Part shown: positions 43,602 through 55,226 of the stretch, in pieces
How the letters are laid out: each line of letters begins with the position of its first letter
Position numbering within the stretch: the stretch's first letter is position 1
Assembly (NCBI GenBank): GCA_032717465.1
Contig: CM064632.1
Location: 21,743,485-21,807,484, forward strand
Reading direction: 5' to 3'
DNA: 64,000 bases
From: Coenobita brevimanus
Lineage: Eukaryota; Arthropoda; Malacostraca; Decapoda; Coenobitidae
Notes under the pieces: generated by a model
What the model saw: the letters and a program-made list of their open reading frames with translations, nothing else
Database searches by the model: none
Told to the model about the DNA's origin: nothing
Position numbers and translations under genes: made by a program

Positions 43602-43955
43602 TTTTTTTTTTTTTTTTTTTTTTTTTACGTGTCCGACTCTGGGCAAAGGCTTCAGGGCCTATTTCTCGGGGGCAGTGACCTATCCCAAGGCCCAGTAGTC
43701 CTCCTACACCTCCACATGTCACCACTTCGGCACTAACACCCACCGTCCTAACTGAATACATGCTAGGGCTACCTCATACAGGACTGGTGTATTGGTATTA
43801 GTGGGGGTATTTTTACGACATGTCGGCGGGTCATCTGGTAGATCAGGAAAGTCTGCTTTAGGAAATTCAAATCCTTAAACTGTTCCCTGCCCCAGCCGGG
43901 ATTCGATCCTGGGTCCATTAAGACTGCAGGCCGCCTCAACCGATTCAGCCAGGTT
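43602..43955 (-). mobile_element. tRNA-like SINE, minus-strand copy with poly(A)
   Basis: Read on the minus strand it starts with the box A-like 'tggctgaatcggttgagg' (43934-43951) and box B GGATCGAATCCCGGC (43895-43909; the tRNA consensus is GGTTCGANTCC). The body shared with 31092-31415 follows, ending in a poly(A) of about 25 (43602-43626 as T). Box spacing (about 25 bp between them) is shorter than usual for a tRNA head, so the parent tRNA cannot be named. No target duplication was found by eye. Confidence 0.8.
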
Positions 43956-44310
43956 AGGATAAATTTGATTAGGTTAGCAAAAAATTGGTTAGGTTGGCAT
44001 GAAATAGGTTAGGATAAATAAGGTTAGGTTGAAGTACGAAAATTTGTTAGGTTTGGGTAAATGGGCACATCGTGATAAAAGGTAAATTGCTTAAAAATGG
44101 CGTTCAAAAATGGCGTCCGTCTGTCTTCGCACAGGTTAGGATAAGTTTGGTTAGGTTAGCCAAAAAAAGGGTAGGTAAGGTTAGGATGAATAAGATTGGC
44201 TTGTTACGAAAATTTAAGTTAGGTTTGGATAAGTAGGCCATGATAAGGGTAATTTTGCATATACTGTAGATAGCGTTCTAAGATGGCGTCCGTCAGTCTT
44301 CATGGACTGC
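43951..44310. repeat. Tandem duplication of about 180 bp, TTAGG-like words
   Basis: Unit 1 (about 43951-44130) and unit 2 (about 44131-44310) share 'aggttaggataa.ttt', 'ggttaggttagc', 'gaaaattt', 'gtgataa/atgataagg' and 'atggcgtccgtc.gtctt'. GGTTAGGAT and GGTTAGGTT words recur but are not a regular telomeric array. Confidence 0.75.
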
Positions 44311-45805
44311 AAGATAGTGTCCGTGAACAAACTACTTTTAGGTTATTTTTAGCACAATATATATATATATATATATATATTGAAAAAAATAAACACAATT
44401 GGAGAATACTTGAAGAGTAAGGAAAAAGTGAGAAACTGCAAAATAATTCGGTCCCGTCTCCTCAAGGATTACCAAGAATTATGAAAAGGTTGCTGCTCGT
44501 AAATATTTAAAATTGTATTAGAAAAAAAAAGAAAAATATAGTTTGCAGTGCCTGAGATCTGATGCCGTCACGACGCTTCATAGTTTGGCCTATGTGCTAA
44601 GAATAGTAACTTTTTGTTATATAATACAGCATGTACTCCTATATTATTCCTTATAGCATTGACTGTACGTCCGATATTCAGTTAAGTCACCTGGATAATT
44701 CGTAAAACTGGTTTAAGCATGTCAGAGTGAGAATCTTACCCTACTATTGTCGACTGTGAAAAAAAAAAAAAAAAAAGTATTGCATGTCACCACAAGCGCA
44801 GCTAAGGGCCTGACTTGCCCTTGACCTGTTACTCCTTAAGGTATAGCCCGCGGGTATTAATAACAAACACTTCAGTTGCAGTGTATACATGCATTGTATT
44901 TTCACCATGTTATGATATTTTCTACAAACTATTTACATTGTTTTCTGCATGTACAGAGGTACTTTATTACGAATAATAAAATATAGGGTTTGTGAAAGTC
45001 ATAGCATACTTCCCCTTCAAAAAAATTTGAAACAACCCTTACAGAGAGAGTGAAATCTTTCTCTACTTAAACTTTTGGCATACCATTTTGATATAGGGAC
45101 CTTAGGAAAGGCCCCACAGCTTTAAGCATACGACCGTGTGTTAAACTCAAACTGTTTATTTTATCTCAGTGTTTACCTACTGTGGTACTTCGTGTCGTTA
45201 AAAGGAGTGAAGAATGACATATGGGTGAAATACAGTGCGGTGTATTAAATATGCGACATACTCAAACACCATGAAGCGTGTGTTGTTTGTGTGTGTGGGG
45301 GGAGGGGGTCACACACTGAGGGTGGCCTCTCAACAGGTGTGATGGAAATGGCTTAGTATATTTACTGGCATTTTATTAATTATATACAATCCTTGACCTC
45401 AGTGACCGACAAAATGTCTGCACTTTTGGGTAATTAGAAAAAAGAAAGAAAAAGACATTTGCAAGAGGTGAGTAAGGATGAATAGATGAGTGGTTGATAA
45501 AGCTGAGAAGAGCAGAGGGAGGGTTTATAGGCGCTGACTCTTACGCGAAACCTTTCATCGACAAAAAGAAAGGAAACGAAGTACCGGGTATGTTTTGGTG
45601 AACTAAGAGTGTGGATCTTTGATGGAACACTGTCTCGTTTTCTCTTGTTGATCCTAAATTATATATGTTTTGAGCAAGTGTGTTCGCGCCCCAGGGGAGG
45701 TGGAGGAGGAAGGGAGGGTGAGAGGGGAATAAGTGGAGGAAATGGGGGTGCTGAAAGGAGAAAGGTAGCAAGTAGAAACATCGCCAGCTTAAGATATTGG
45801 TAATA
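44311..45805. other. No recognised gene
   Basis: A short (TA)n at 44359-44380, homopolymer A at 44759-44776, a G-rich patch at 45290-45315, otherwise plain. The minus frame 45541-45810 is not recognised. Confidence 0.45.
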
Positions 45806-45809
45806 TACA

Positions 45810-46495
45810 TGGTAAGTGTATGGTTTAAGCAGCAGAAAGACCTTACATGTTCAGTTCCTATTCCTCCAGTTTGTTTTCTGTTTTTATCTGAATATTTTCA
45901 TGGCGGTAAACAGTATTCTTTTTACTTCCCCCTCCCCCACCCTCTGTCATAATGTTCCTTATGCCTCACCGACGTTTGTTTTTCCTCAGGCGTAATGGAA
46001 GAGACGTACTAATACCTACTTAAATCCACCCAGATTCATTTACTTTTGTATTTACTTTTTCTGCCTTTTTTGTTTACTATTTTTATGGGCATAAATAATG
46101 TGTACTGTTGATATTGTTTCTCTGCTGAATTTGACGTTTTCTTTTACGGGCGTAATGGCGAACTTACGAGAACTTACTAGAATAGGATAGGCTAGGTTAA
46201 ACTGCAGGGCTAGGTTAGATCGTTAGATTAAAATGTGTGGAAGAGGTGGCGACTGGTACGTCAACAATAATTTTGGTAGATTTGGGTATGTTGGAAAAAG
46301 TGTTCGTTATTACATTCGAAGAACAGTTGATAGAGCAGAAGGAACATGGCGAAAAACAATAGGGAAAGAACTTTAACGTGAAACGTTCATTTGCCACCCC
46401 AAGAATAATCAAGAAAAAAAAAAAAGAAAGACTATGAAGGAGAGAAGCTAATTTGGTAAGGTGCTTCTGCAGGTTAAAGTAAAAGGTATGTTCAA
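45810..46495. mobile_element. Inverted-repeat element family 3, copy b
   Basis: The left arm ('taagtgtatggtttaagcag', 'cagaaagaccttacat') is matched inverted by the right arm ('ggtaaggtgcttctgcaggt', 'taaagtaaaaggtatgtt', 46456-46491), as in 42025-42660. The interior also has TTAGG-like words (46183-46215) and repeats of 'gggcgtaatgg/caggcgtaatgg'. Diverged. Confidence 0.55.
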
Positions 46496-46929
46496 TCACG
46501 TTAGCTGTCTGGATATTCCCTCTAAATAATCATAGCGACTGTAACTAAGGTAAAACGATATTAATAATGGGGTCTCCCCATGATGCTGCGTGCCCAGTGT
46601 GTGCAGAACAGATGGAAGTTTGCATGAGTGTGTGGCTGTCCCAGAACGCATGAGCCAACCGTTTCCTTTCTTTCTTTGTGCCGAGACCTCCCATCTCCCT
46701 AGCGCAGTAAATGTGTGCATTATTTTTTAATGCTTTACCTAAAGTTTGCGTGCATTACAATGAACAGGTTGCTCTAGGTACTAGTACAGATTTCGGACAG
46801 CGTGTGCTGTTCTGTTATACATTCAACCAAGTTTCGAGGGATTTACCATAGGAATGCCTTTAACACTTGATTCACCTACCTGCGTAGCTTATCGTGTTTC
46901 GTTTTCCATTCTGTTTGTCTATCTACCTA

Positions 46930-47004
46930 TCAATCTATCTATCTACTCTATGTCTATCTATGTCTGTCTGTCTATCTATCTGTATCTATCTATCTATCTA
47001 TCTA

Positions 47005-47042
<38 letters not shown>
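46930..47042. repeat. (TATC)n then (TA)n
   Basis: TCTA/TCTG tetramers at 46917-47007 run into (TA)n at 47005-47040. Confidence 0.9.
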
Positions 47043-47047
<5 letters not shown>

Positions 47048-47049
47048 GT

Positions 47050-47670
47050 ACTAACACCAAAAGAAACGGTACCCGGTAATAATTAAATTTACATACATAT
47101 GATTAATGGAAGTAGAGGGATAAGGTAGCCAGGTATATGACTGAGGGTGTTGTGGGCAGGAGGAAGGGCATCCAGACGGCGGAGGACAGAGTTGCATGGC
47201 GATTTGTTCTTGATCTGTAAGAGAAAGGAGTCTGGCTGTAGATAGATACATATTCTTAATTCGTAGGAGTCTTAAGCATGAATAAATCACCCTTTCTACC
47301 CATTATCTTTTCTCACTCGTTTCCGCGTCACCAGTCAACAGTTAAAGCGCAAATAAGTGAGCAAATTTTTACATACATCTTTAGGCGTCAAATATGAGAA
47401 CAGCAATTGTATTTGTGACGTATTATTAAAAGATTCTGTTCAGCTTAGGAGAGGCCTCCGGTAGCCAAAAAGTTAGTGAAGGTTATATCTAAGCCGTCCA
47501 GTTTGAAAAGTCTAACTCAAGGTGAATAAAATCGTCAGGAAAAAGTAAGAATATGGTAAAAAAAAAAAAAATACGTCAGCGGATTCACGGAGTTAAAATT
47601 TCATGGGCCGGCTTACAACATCGATATTACAAAGGACGTGTGGGATACTGTGTTATTGATTAATTTTTTG
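47050..47670. other. No recognised feature
   Basis: Plain sequence with a poly(A) stretch at about 47558. The 79-codon minus frame at 47051-47290 matches nothing I know. Confidence 0.4.
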
Positions 47671-47721
47671 GTGGCATGAGAACCTTACTAGCACTTCTTC
47701 CTCAGCAGTTTACTTTACTCT

Positions 47722-48040
47722 TGTGACACCGTAACATGTGTCTCCCCTTCTGACACCGTAACATGTGCTCTTCCCTAATGACACCGTAACATGTGCTTTC
47801 CCCGTATGACACCGTAATATGTGCTCTCCCCTTATGACATTAACATGTCCTCGCCTCTTATGACACCGTAACATGTACTTCCATCTTATGACACCGTAAC
47901 AAGTTCTCTCCTTTTCTTACACCGTAACGTGCATTCCCCTTATGACACCGTAACGTGTTCTCCCCTTATGACACCATAACATGTGCTCTTATGACACCGT
48001 AACATGTGCTATCCGCTTATGACACTGTAAGATGTGCCCT
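47722..48040. repeat. Minisatellite 'gacaccgtaacatgtgct', about 11 units
   Basis: The unit is 'gacaccgtaacatgtgctct' plus 'ccccttat', about 28 bp long, with occasional short units (47985-48000) and substitutions. The block is bracketed by sequences like the arms of TIR family 1 ('ctagcacttcttcctcagca' at 47693 and 'caaaataaatcgccaaggta' at 48400). Confidence 0.9.
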
Positions 48041-48600
48041 TGTATGTAATTTATTGTACCTTGTTTTAATCTCGACAATTTCGTCAGTAGCAAACACTCT
48101 CACTACGGTATATTCATCCCTACAACTCATCACAACGACCATCACGTCTCTTCTCACCACAACCCCAACATTCACATAGATGTTGTTACTGCTGATGATC
48201 ATACTATACACTATAGCCCATCTGAACATGAACCTGGTGGACTGTACGGTGGAGTTACCCTCGTCCTGCCGTCCACCACCACCTTTCAAGCGACCGAGAG
48301 GGAGGTGAAGGACGTTTGTATAACCAGGCAGCGAAGTTGTCCTGTTATACCGGTTCAGGCACGTGAAGCCGTCCCTCTCCACCACACAGAGGAGCAATAT
48401 GCAAAATAAATCGCCAAGGTAGAGGGGAAATTCTAGACTAAATCTTTGCCAGCCGACCTTCCCCGCCCATTTTCACATAGAATGCTTACCTTCTCGGGCT
48501 CCTTCACCCAACAGATCCTAGCCCGTCAAGCCCATTACCCATTTTTAAAACCCCCCACCTCCTCCCTCTCCCAGTCCATGTATCCACGTACACATTAATT
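48041..48600. other. Unrecognised, includes a 126-codon minus frame
   Basis: The frame 48397-48017 (minus, MLLCVVERDGFTCLN to AHLTVS) has no repeat character over most of its length and normal amino-acid mix. I recognise no domain, and its 3' end runs into the minisatellite edge. It could be a chance frame or an exon fragment, and no splice context was convincing. Confidence 0.3.
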
Positions 48601-48860
48601 CATCCGTCTGTCAGTCAACCCCTTTATCCGCCTTGCTATCCATATACCGGTGGCCTCATCCATTTATCCAACGACCTGTCCGTCCACCTATGTGTTCATT
48701 CACCCAGTTATGTATGCATTAATCCATCTGTCCATCATCTAAGTCATCCCTTTGTCAGTCCATCCAATTCTTTGTCCATTATCCATCTATCCGTTCATTT
48801 CTCTGTCCATCTGTCCACATATATATCCGTCTGTCTCCATCCATCTATCCATCCATCAAG
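48600..48860. repeat. Degenerate 'ccatccgtctgtc' tetramer tract
   Basis: CATC/TCTG-type tetramers with many substitutions, probably an old relative of tracts like 4310-4770. Confidence 0.65.
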
Positions 48861-48969
48861 TGTAACACATAAAGCAAACAACCTGTCAGAGCATCAGTTT
48901 TGGGTTCTGGTGGTGCTCTAAGCTGGTGATTATTTCGGGATTACGTATCGAGACGAGCCGAGTTGCCCC

Positions 48970-49615
48970 GAGCTAGCTAGGTCTTGGGCTGGTGTGGGTG
49001 GCGGCTGTGGTGGGGAGGGTGGTGGTTGTCGTTGTGATGAGTTGTGAGGAGGGATGTGGTGAGGATGGTGGTTGTGGTGGATGTGGCAGTAGTGAGGGTA
49101 GTAATTGTCGTTGTGATGATTTATAGGGAGGGATTTGGTGAGGGGGGTGGTTGGGATGGATGTGAATGGTGAAGGTGATGATAGTTGTAGTGGTTGTGAT
49201 GGTTTGTAGGGACAGTTGTGTTGAGTGTGGTGGGGTAGATGTGATGGTGGCGAGGATGGTGATGGTGATGGCATGGGTTGTGATAGTTTGTAGAGATGGT
49301 TATGGTGGTGATGGTTCTGGCAGTTGTTGTGACTGTGATTATTTGTATGGATAGTTGTGGTGAGCATGATGCTGGTAGCCGTAAATGTGATTTTGATGTG
49401 TTGGTGGTGGTGGTGATAATAATTTGTAGAGATGAATTAGTTGAAGATGATGGCAGTAGTATTTGTGTTGTATGGTTTTGGTAGGGTAATGGTGGTGGTG
49501 GTCCTGGCGGTTGTAGTTGTGGCAATAGTGAATTAATGGTATGGGGTGGTGGTGGGGGATGATGGCTGTGATTGTGGTAAGGAGGGTAATGGTGGTGAGG
49601 GCTATGGTGGGTGGA
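48970..49615. repeat. GTGGTG-rich degenerate repeat
   Basis: Strongly G/T-rich on the + strand with words 'gtggttgtgatggtttgtag' and 'gttgtgatgatttatag' recurring at about 49020, 49105, 49180, 49270, 49335 and 49420. That gives an old unit of about 70-90 bp. Frames (Val/Met or His/Thr rich) are compositional. Confidence 0.75.
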
Positions 49616-50112
49616 GATGGTGGTCGTCGACGTGGTAAGAGGTGGTGGTGATAGTGAAGTTGGTGATCGTCGACTTGGTAAGAGGTGGTGGTAATGGTGG
49701 AGATGGTGGTCGTCGACGTGGTAAGAGGTGGTGGTGGTGGTGGTGATGGAGGTGGTGATCGTCGACGTGGTAAGAGGTGGTGGTAATGGTGGAGATGGTG
49801 GTCGTCGACGTGGTAAGAGGTGGTGGTGGTGGTGGTGGAGGTGGTGATCGTCGACGTGGTAAGAGGTGGTGGTAATGGTGGAGATGGTGGTCGTCGACGT
49901 GGTAAGAGGTGGTGGAGGTGGTGATCGTCGACGTGGTAAGAGGTGGTGGTTATGGTGGAGATGGTGGTCGTCGACGTGGTAAGAGGTGGTGGTGATGGTG
50001 GAGATGGTGATCGTCGACGTGGTAAGAGGTGGTGGTGGTGGTGGAGTTGGTGATCGTCGACGTGGTAAGAGGTGGTGGTGATGGTGGAGATGGTGGTCGT
50101 CGACGTGGTAAG
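49615..50112. repeat. Minisatellite with 'gtcgtcgacgtggtaagagg', about 11 units
   Basis: The constant core 'tcgtcgacgtggtaagaggt' repeats at variable spacing (about 35-65 bp) with (GGT)n/(GAT)n spacers: about 49620, 49665, 49708, 49757, 49799, 49847, 49889, 49924, 49966, 50010, 50052 and 50096. One variant has 'cgacttgg'. The core is much better conserved than the spacers. Confidence 0.95.
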
Positions 50113-50730
50113 AGGTGATGGTGGTGGTGGTGGTTGCTGCTGTGGTTATAAGTAGTGGTTGTGATTTGGGTGATGGTGGTGGTGGTGATGGTTGCCATTG
50201 TTGTGGTGTGGGCGATGGGGACTGTTGTGATGAGGAAAGTTGTTATTGTTGTTCTTGTTGTTTAACCCCCGTCATGCCTGGCCAAGCAGACCTGTCGACC
50301 GAAGGTAAACAACTGTCCTTATGGAGTCATCCCACTGGTTTCCTACACTGTTGGTTTGTCTTCGTCTTATTGTGGTATATGCTGTCCAGCGCTCTTTAAT
50401 GAATGTTATATTTTGTGGGTCTGTTCTATAAGCGAGGAAGGTGTCAACTGTGATTCCACCCAACCCATGTCTAAGCTAACTGAAGAAGGCTGGGTGATGT
50501 CCTGCTCTAAGCCTAGCCTGGTGATCTTGGTCAGCTCTGTTGAAGAGTACTTCTGATGGGTGGAAGTCAGGAAGGGGTGGCTTGTAGTATAGTGTTCTGA
50601 TCGAGGTGTTGTATTGCCCTGCGCATGAGTTGAGTATGTAGGTGTTTCTTCTTTGATAGTGTTGGATTGTCTGGAGGTGAGATGTAACTGAAGAGAGTCT
50701 GGTTATGTTTTTGTACTGATTGTAATATCC
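50112..50730. other. GTT-rich then plain sequence
   Basis: G/T-rich to 50260, then ordinary sequence with short frames (50356-50556 plus, 50272-50463 minus) that are not recognised. Confidence 0.45.
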
Positions 50731-50807
50731 CTATAGTAGGACTCGCGCACGTTTGCGGCTGTGGTGTGGCCCGCACCTGTGTACAGTGGTGCCACGTTTT
50801 CTATACC

Positions 50808-50851
<44 letters not shown>

Positions 50852-51316
50852 GGCGGGAGATGTGAGCCACCCTGAGTACTTTTGATTCTTTTATAAGTTA
50901 TTTATAATTGTGCTTTCATTTGTTAATTTGGTTTTGTTATATTTAGTAGTAGATGGAGTGTCAAAGTTACTGTCTGCTGAGAGGTTTGTTACGTTACTGA
51001 TTCATACACCCCGACGTGGTGGGGTGTGGGTGTAGGTGTGGGTGGGAGTGTGGATGTGGGTTTGTTGGGGTGGTGGTCCAGGGGGGAGGGGAAGTGTGAA
51101 GGGAGATTTGACCTGAGACACCCAGGAGGGATTAAGAAGGGAGGGAAGGGGAAGGGGGGGCTGGATTCACCTACCACGTGGTGGGAAATGTGAGCCACCC
51201 TGAGTACTTTTGATTCTTTTATAAGTTATTTATAATTGTGCTTTCATTTGTTAATTTGGTTTTGTTATATTTAGTGATGCCAACAATGCATTCAATGCAT
51301 GCCCCTCTCCTGCCTC

Positions 51317-51354
<38 letters not shown>

Positions 51355-52026
51355 GGGAAGCTATCTGTCAAGGCCACCGACTGGGTGTGGAAGTGTTGCC
51401 GTTCGCGAGTGAATAGTTTTTTTTTTTTTACTTCGGTATTGGCATATGCCTACTATTTTGTCCTACATATTAGCTTATGATTATAAATGTGATTATTCCT
51501 CGCCCTTAAAATTATGGTAAAAGCCAGTAAATGTGAGCATTTTTCCCAAGCAACACCTGTACAAGCTATGGTTGGGTATACGAAGGGGTACGTACTAGGC
51601 CAGATTGGGTGTGTAAGTATTGCCACTCACAAGAATTACATGAATTATTTCTTTTACTTTGGATATTGGCATATTTCTTCTTTTTTCAGGCTCATTATCT
51701 TATATCCATAACTGTGATATTATTACCCACCCTAAAACTACGCTAAAAACCATTAAAAGTGACTACAATATCTTTTAGCAACACTGTACAATATGTATGC
51801 CATGTTTCTGTGTTACTGTATAAATATTTTATGCATAATAAGATTACTGTTGATTCATCCATCAAAATACACAAGTGTAAGTTTTATTCATCTGAATTTA
51901 TCGAATTTGTGATGCCTTGTACATAAATAGCTTCCGTTTCACATCGCAAGTTGGGGAAACGTGGCACCATTGTACACAGGTGCGGGCCACACTTCAGCCG
52001 CAAACGGGCGGGATTCCGACTATAGT
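50731..52026. mobile_element. Element candidate bounded by inverted repeats of about 75 bp
   Basis: Left 50731-50805 (starts 'ctatagtaggactcgcgcac', contains 'ggcccgcacctgtgtacagt') is mirrored at 51952-52026 (contains 'tgtacacaggtgcgggccac', ends 'gggattccgactatag'). Inside are (CT)n tracts, a direct repeat of about 95 bp (50863-50955 and 51184-51276) and two diverged units of about 220 bp (51370-51590 and 51595-51815). No transposase was found. Confidence 0.7.
50863..51276. repeat. Direct repeat of about 95 bp, 321 bp apart
   Basis: 'tgtgagccaccctgagtact' to 'tttggttttgttatatttag' is nearly identical at 50863-50955 and 51184-51276. Confidence 0.9.
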
Positions 52027-52029
52027 TAT

Positions 52030-52050
52030 GTTGTGCCCCGTCCTCACCCC

Positions 52051-52087
<37 letters not shown>

Positions 52088-52376
52088 CCATTACAGATTT
52101 ATGAGTCTATTCGGATGGTGGTGACGGGGATGTGACATGATGAGATACACCCACACCCACATTTCCTGACACTCATCACACCCACATACTCTCATTTACG
52201 TCCACAATCATCCACAAACTTTTGCACTTACACACTCAAGACATACCTGCTCCCACACCCTCCCTCTCTCAAAGACACACTCTCATACTTTCACTCCCCA
52301 GCACCCATTCTGTCTACATTTACCCAGACTTTCTCCACATCCAGTTCCCACACTTGTATTCACATACATCCACACC

Positions 52377-52410
<34 letters not shown>
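52030..52410. repeat. (CT)n, CA-rich sequence and (CA)n
   Basis: (CT)n at 52055-52084, then C/A-rich words ('acacccacaca') to (CA)n at 52380-52410, which abuts the start of the LINE. Confidence 0.8.
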
Positions 52411-52418
<8 letters not shown>

Positions 52419-53343
52419 TAGGGAAATACGAGAAAAGCAGGACAAGACCTCTAAAGGTGACTTTCCAGAGTGTAAACACTGTGGAAGAGATACTAAAAAA
52501 TACAAAGAATCTTATGGAAAAAGAGTAGTTCAAAAATGTATGGATAAAAAGATGCCTAACACAAGAGGAACTAGAATTACTGAAAGAGAAAAGGGAGGAA
52601 GCAAAAACAAAAAATGAGGGAAGATCAGAAGAGGAGAAGAAGAAATTTTTTTTTACAAAGTAATAGGATTGCAGGTACGAAAGTGGTACACAAACAGGAT
52701 GGAATAAAAAAGAGGAAGATAGTAAAACCATGTCATGACAAGTATATAAACAAGATGATAAAGTTGATGTACTCAAATGTGGATGGAATGGTATCTAAAT
52801 TACTAGAGATGAATGATTATGTCAGAGAAAATGAACCACAAATAATATGCCTAACTGAAACAAAATTAACACCAAGGATATCCAGTGACATACTAAACTT
52901 AGAGGAATACAATATATGGAGAAGAGACAAATTTAAAAAAAGGAGGAGGAATTATAATATTAACTAAGAAAAATCTAAAAGTCAATGAAATAAAACTAGA
53001 TTTACCATCACAAGTAGAACTGATTGCAGTAGAGATCAACACATCTGAATGGAAAGTAATTGTAGCCAATTTGTACATGCCACCCAGATCAAACACATGA
53101 GAAAGAGACAAATATGAGGACCTGGCAGAGAGTACAATTCAGAGTTTAAGATCATTACTACATAAAATGGAAGAGAAATCGGAAAGAATTATACTAACTG
53201 GAGATTTTAATACAAATATAAATTGGAATACTCTAGATATAATTAGCCAAGAAAGCTGTTGGGACCAAAAGCTCCTGGACTCGTGCAAGAGTTTTTCCTA
53301 ACGCAACATGTGAGGGAAACCACCAGAAAACGAGGACTCGATG
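52411..53343 (+). pseudogene. LINE copy 1: ORF1 tail and endonuclease N-terminal part
   Basis: 52411-52620 matches the 3' end of ORF1 in copy 2 ('ctttccagagtgtaaacact'). From 52614, a frame gives KLMYSNVDGMVSKLLEMNDY and PQIICLTETKLTPRISSDI, the start of an APE-type endonuclease, whose job in LINEs is to nick the target. The frame is lost near 52958. Later pieces (AVEINTSEWKVIVANLY near 53030, LTGDFNTNINW near 53200) follow in other frames. The segment ends at the insertion point 53344. Confidence 0.75.
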
Positions 53344-53345
53344 TA

Positions 53346-53937
53346 CAGTTGGCCGCACTCCCGCGAGGGCCACCTTAGTGTTGCCAACGCTGGCCGAGAT
53401 AGTAACCGCGAATCATTAGTAGTGAGCTCTGATCGAAGCATTCACAGGACTGAGGGAGGGAGCGGGTTTGAGGTGGGTAGGTGGGTGCCTGTACAGGAGA
53501 GGCGAGATATGACGATTGTTGAGGCGACAGAAAAGTGTAATATTTATTAAAAGAATTTTTTTTTTTTTCGGTGTTACTTTTGCCATCATGAAAAGTAAAA
53601 AGATCAACTTTAAATATTATACTGCAAAACAAAGACAACCGATCAAAATTCATAATTGTAGACTTTAATCGTATTTTATTTTATTGTCGTTTCCAAGCAA
53701 TGGACGCTGTAAAATACAGACAAAAACTGCCTGAAAATAATGAATCAGAATGCTGTTTATTAATCACATGTAACAAATGTAAGTAACTTCATCCGGAATG
53801 TGGCAGCTGCTGACACCACTGGCACATATCAACATTGCCCATATCTAGCGTTACGTAACAAGCAGTTTAAAATCGCATCGTTGCGTCATCGCATCGTGGA
53901 GTTATCAGGGCTCCCATTCACCTTCACATGATAGCAG

Positions 53938-54013
<76 letters not shown>

Positions 54014-55226
54014 GAGAGAGAGAGAGAGAGAGAGCATACCTCACTTATCAATGAACAGATAAGCATCAGCAAACCTGAACTGGTAGTTGTCCAGCACACA
54101 CTTGAAAACCAGTTGCCATGAGACATTTTGATAGTGCTTCCTCTGTTAGATTAAATCCATATAAATGGGTTTTCTATGGTGGTATCATAACCTACAACTT
54201 AGATATACTCGTATAAATTCCTTTCTATTAGGTTTAATTGAATCCTTATAATTATGAAACTACTGGTTTGTGTGGCATTATTGGGTAACACCCTGATGAA
54301 AATGTGGTGGATGTTATAAATATGTGTCGGTAGTATTGATACTCCTGACACTGGGGAAAAAAAATCATATAATCTCAGAGTTTGTTGTAATTGTATTAAA
54401 TGATATAAATGTTGCTCGCATTTATTTTGGTGTTTCGTGTATCACACAGATATGATCGCAGACATAGGAGTCGGACGCCTTACGCAGTCAGGGATCGAGG
54501 GGACATGGAAATGACAATAAAAACAGAAGAGAAGGGAAAAAGAAAAATGTCAAACTTAAGTTTCATCCTATACGCTACAGACAATACTCAAGGGTACGGT
54601 GTCTTAGCCCTGAACAATGTATTGTAATGTATGAAAGTTAACACATTCGGATACATTACAGTCAATTAGGTGCTAAAGAAATAGTAATAAGTTGTAAACA
54701 AGCTACTGTACTGTACGGTATCTAGAATATGACACTCCTGTTATCATGCGAGAGATAAGCGAGCCAATGTTGTCGGGTGTTAGGAAACGCTTGATAAGGA
54801 GGATACGGAGGTGTGTGCTAGGGGTGTCAGCAATTACCGCATGCAGTATTAAGGATTCACATTTGCTATATTCAATAGCATTATGCTTTATGGTTTCCAA
54901 GCATTAACTGTGCCACTTTTCACAGCGGTAATAACTTGACAATAAAGGTATTAAAATATATATGATTTGTTACCAGGTATTGTAGATTTATATTATATAT
55001 AGCTTCTAGCCTTCCACTCATCTGTTTCAGACGTCATCCCTCACCTCTCGTGCATAGGTATCCCCCCAATCTCCTCAAACCCCCTTCTTCCCCCCCAAAC
55101 TCTCTCTGTACGACTCTTTCTTACTGGCTGTGGATGCTTCGAACGCATCTCTCTACTAGTGTTTCAGAGTAAATATCTTGGCCAGCGTTGACAACGCTGT
55201 GGCCCTCGCGGGAGTGCGGCCAGCTG
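53346..55226. mobile_element. 1881-bp DNA element with long TIRs, TA target duplication
   Basis: The inserted TA is doubled (53344-53345 and 55227-55228) and the ends read CAGTTGGCCGCACTCCCGCG (left) and, inverted, CAGCTGGCCGCACTCCCGCG (right). Similarity between the ends continues for about 170 bp ('gctggccgagatagtaac' versus 'gctggccaagatatttac'; 'tcgaagcattcacag' versus 'tcgaagcatccacag'). TA duplication and CAGT/CAGC ends fit the Tc1/mariner superfamily. The interior has (TA)n at 53940-54010, (GA)n at 54013-54034 and no recognisable transposase, so it is non-autonomous. Confidence 0.9.

Noticed and set aside
43890..43955. Functional tRNA gene
   Set aside because: Box spacing is too short and no cloverleaf or acceptor stem could be drawn. 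A SINE body and poly(A) follow.
48017..48397. 126-codon minus-strand frame as a host gene
   Set aside because: No domain, no supported start or splice sites, and it runs into a minisatellite. Left as unrecognised.
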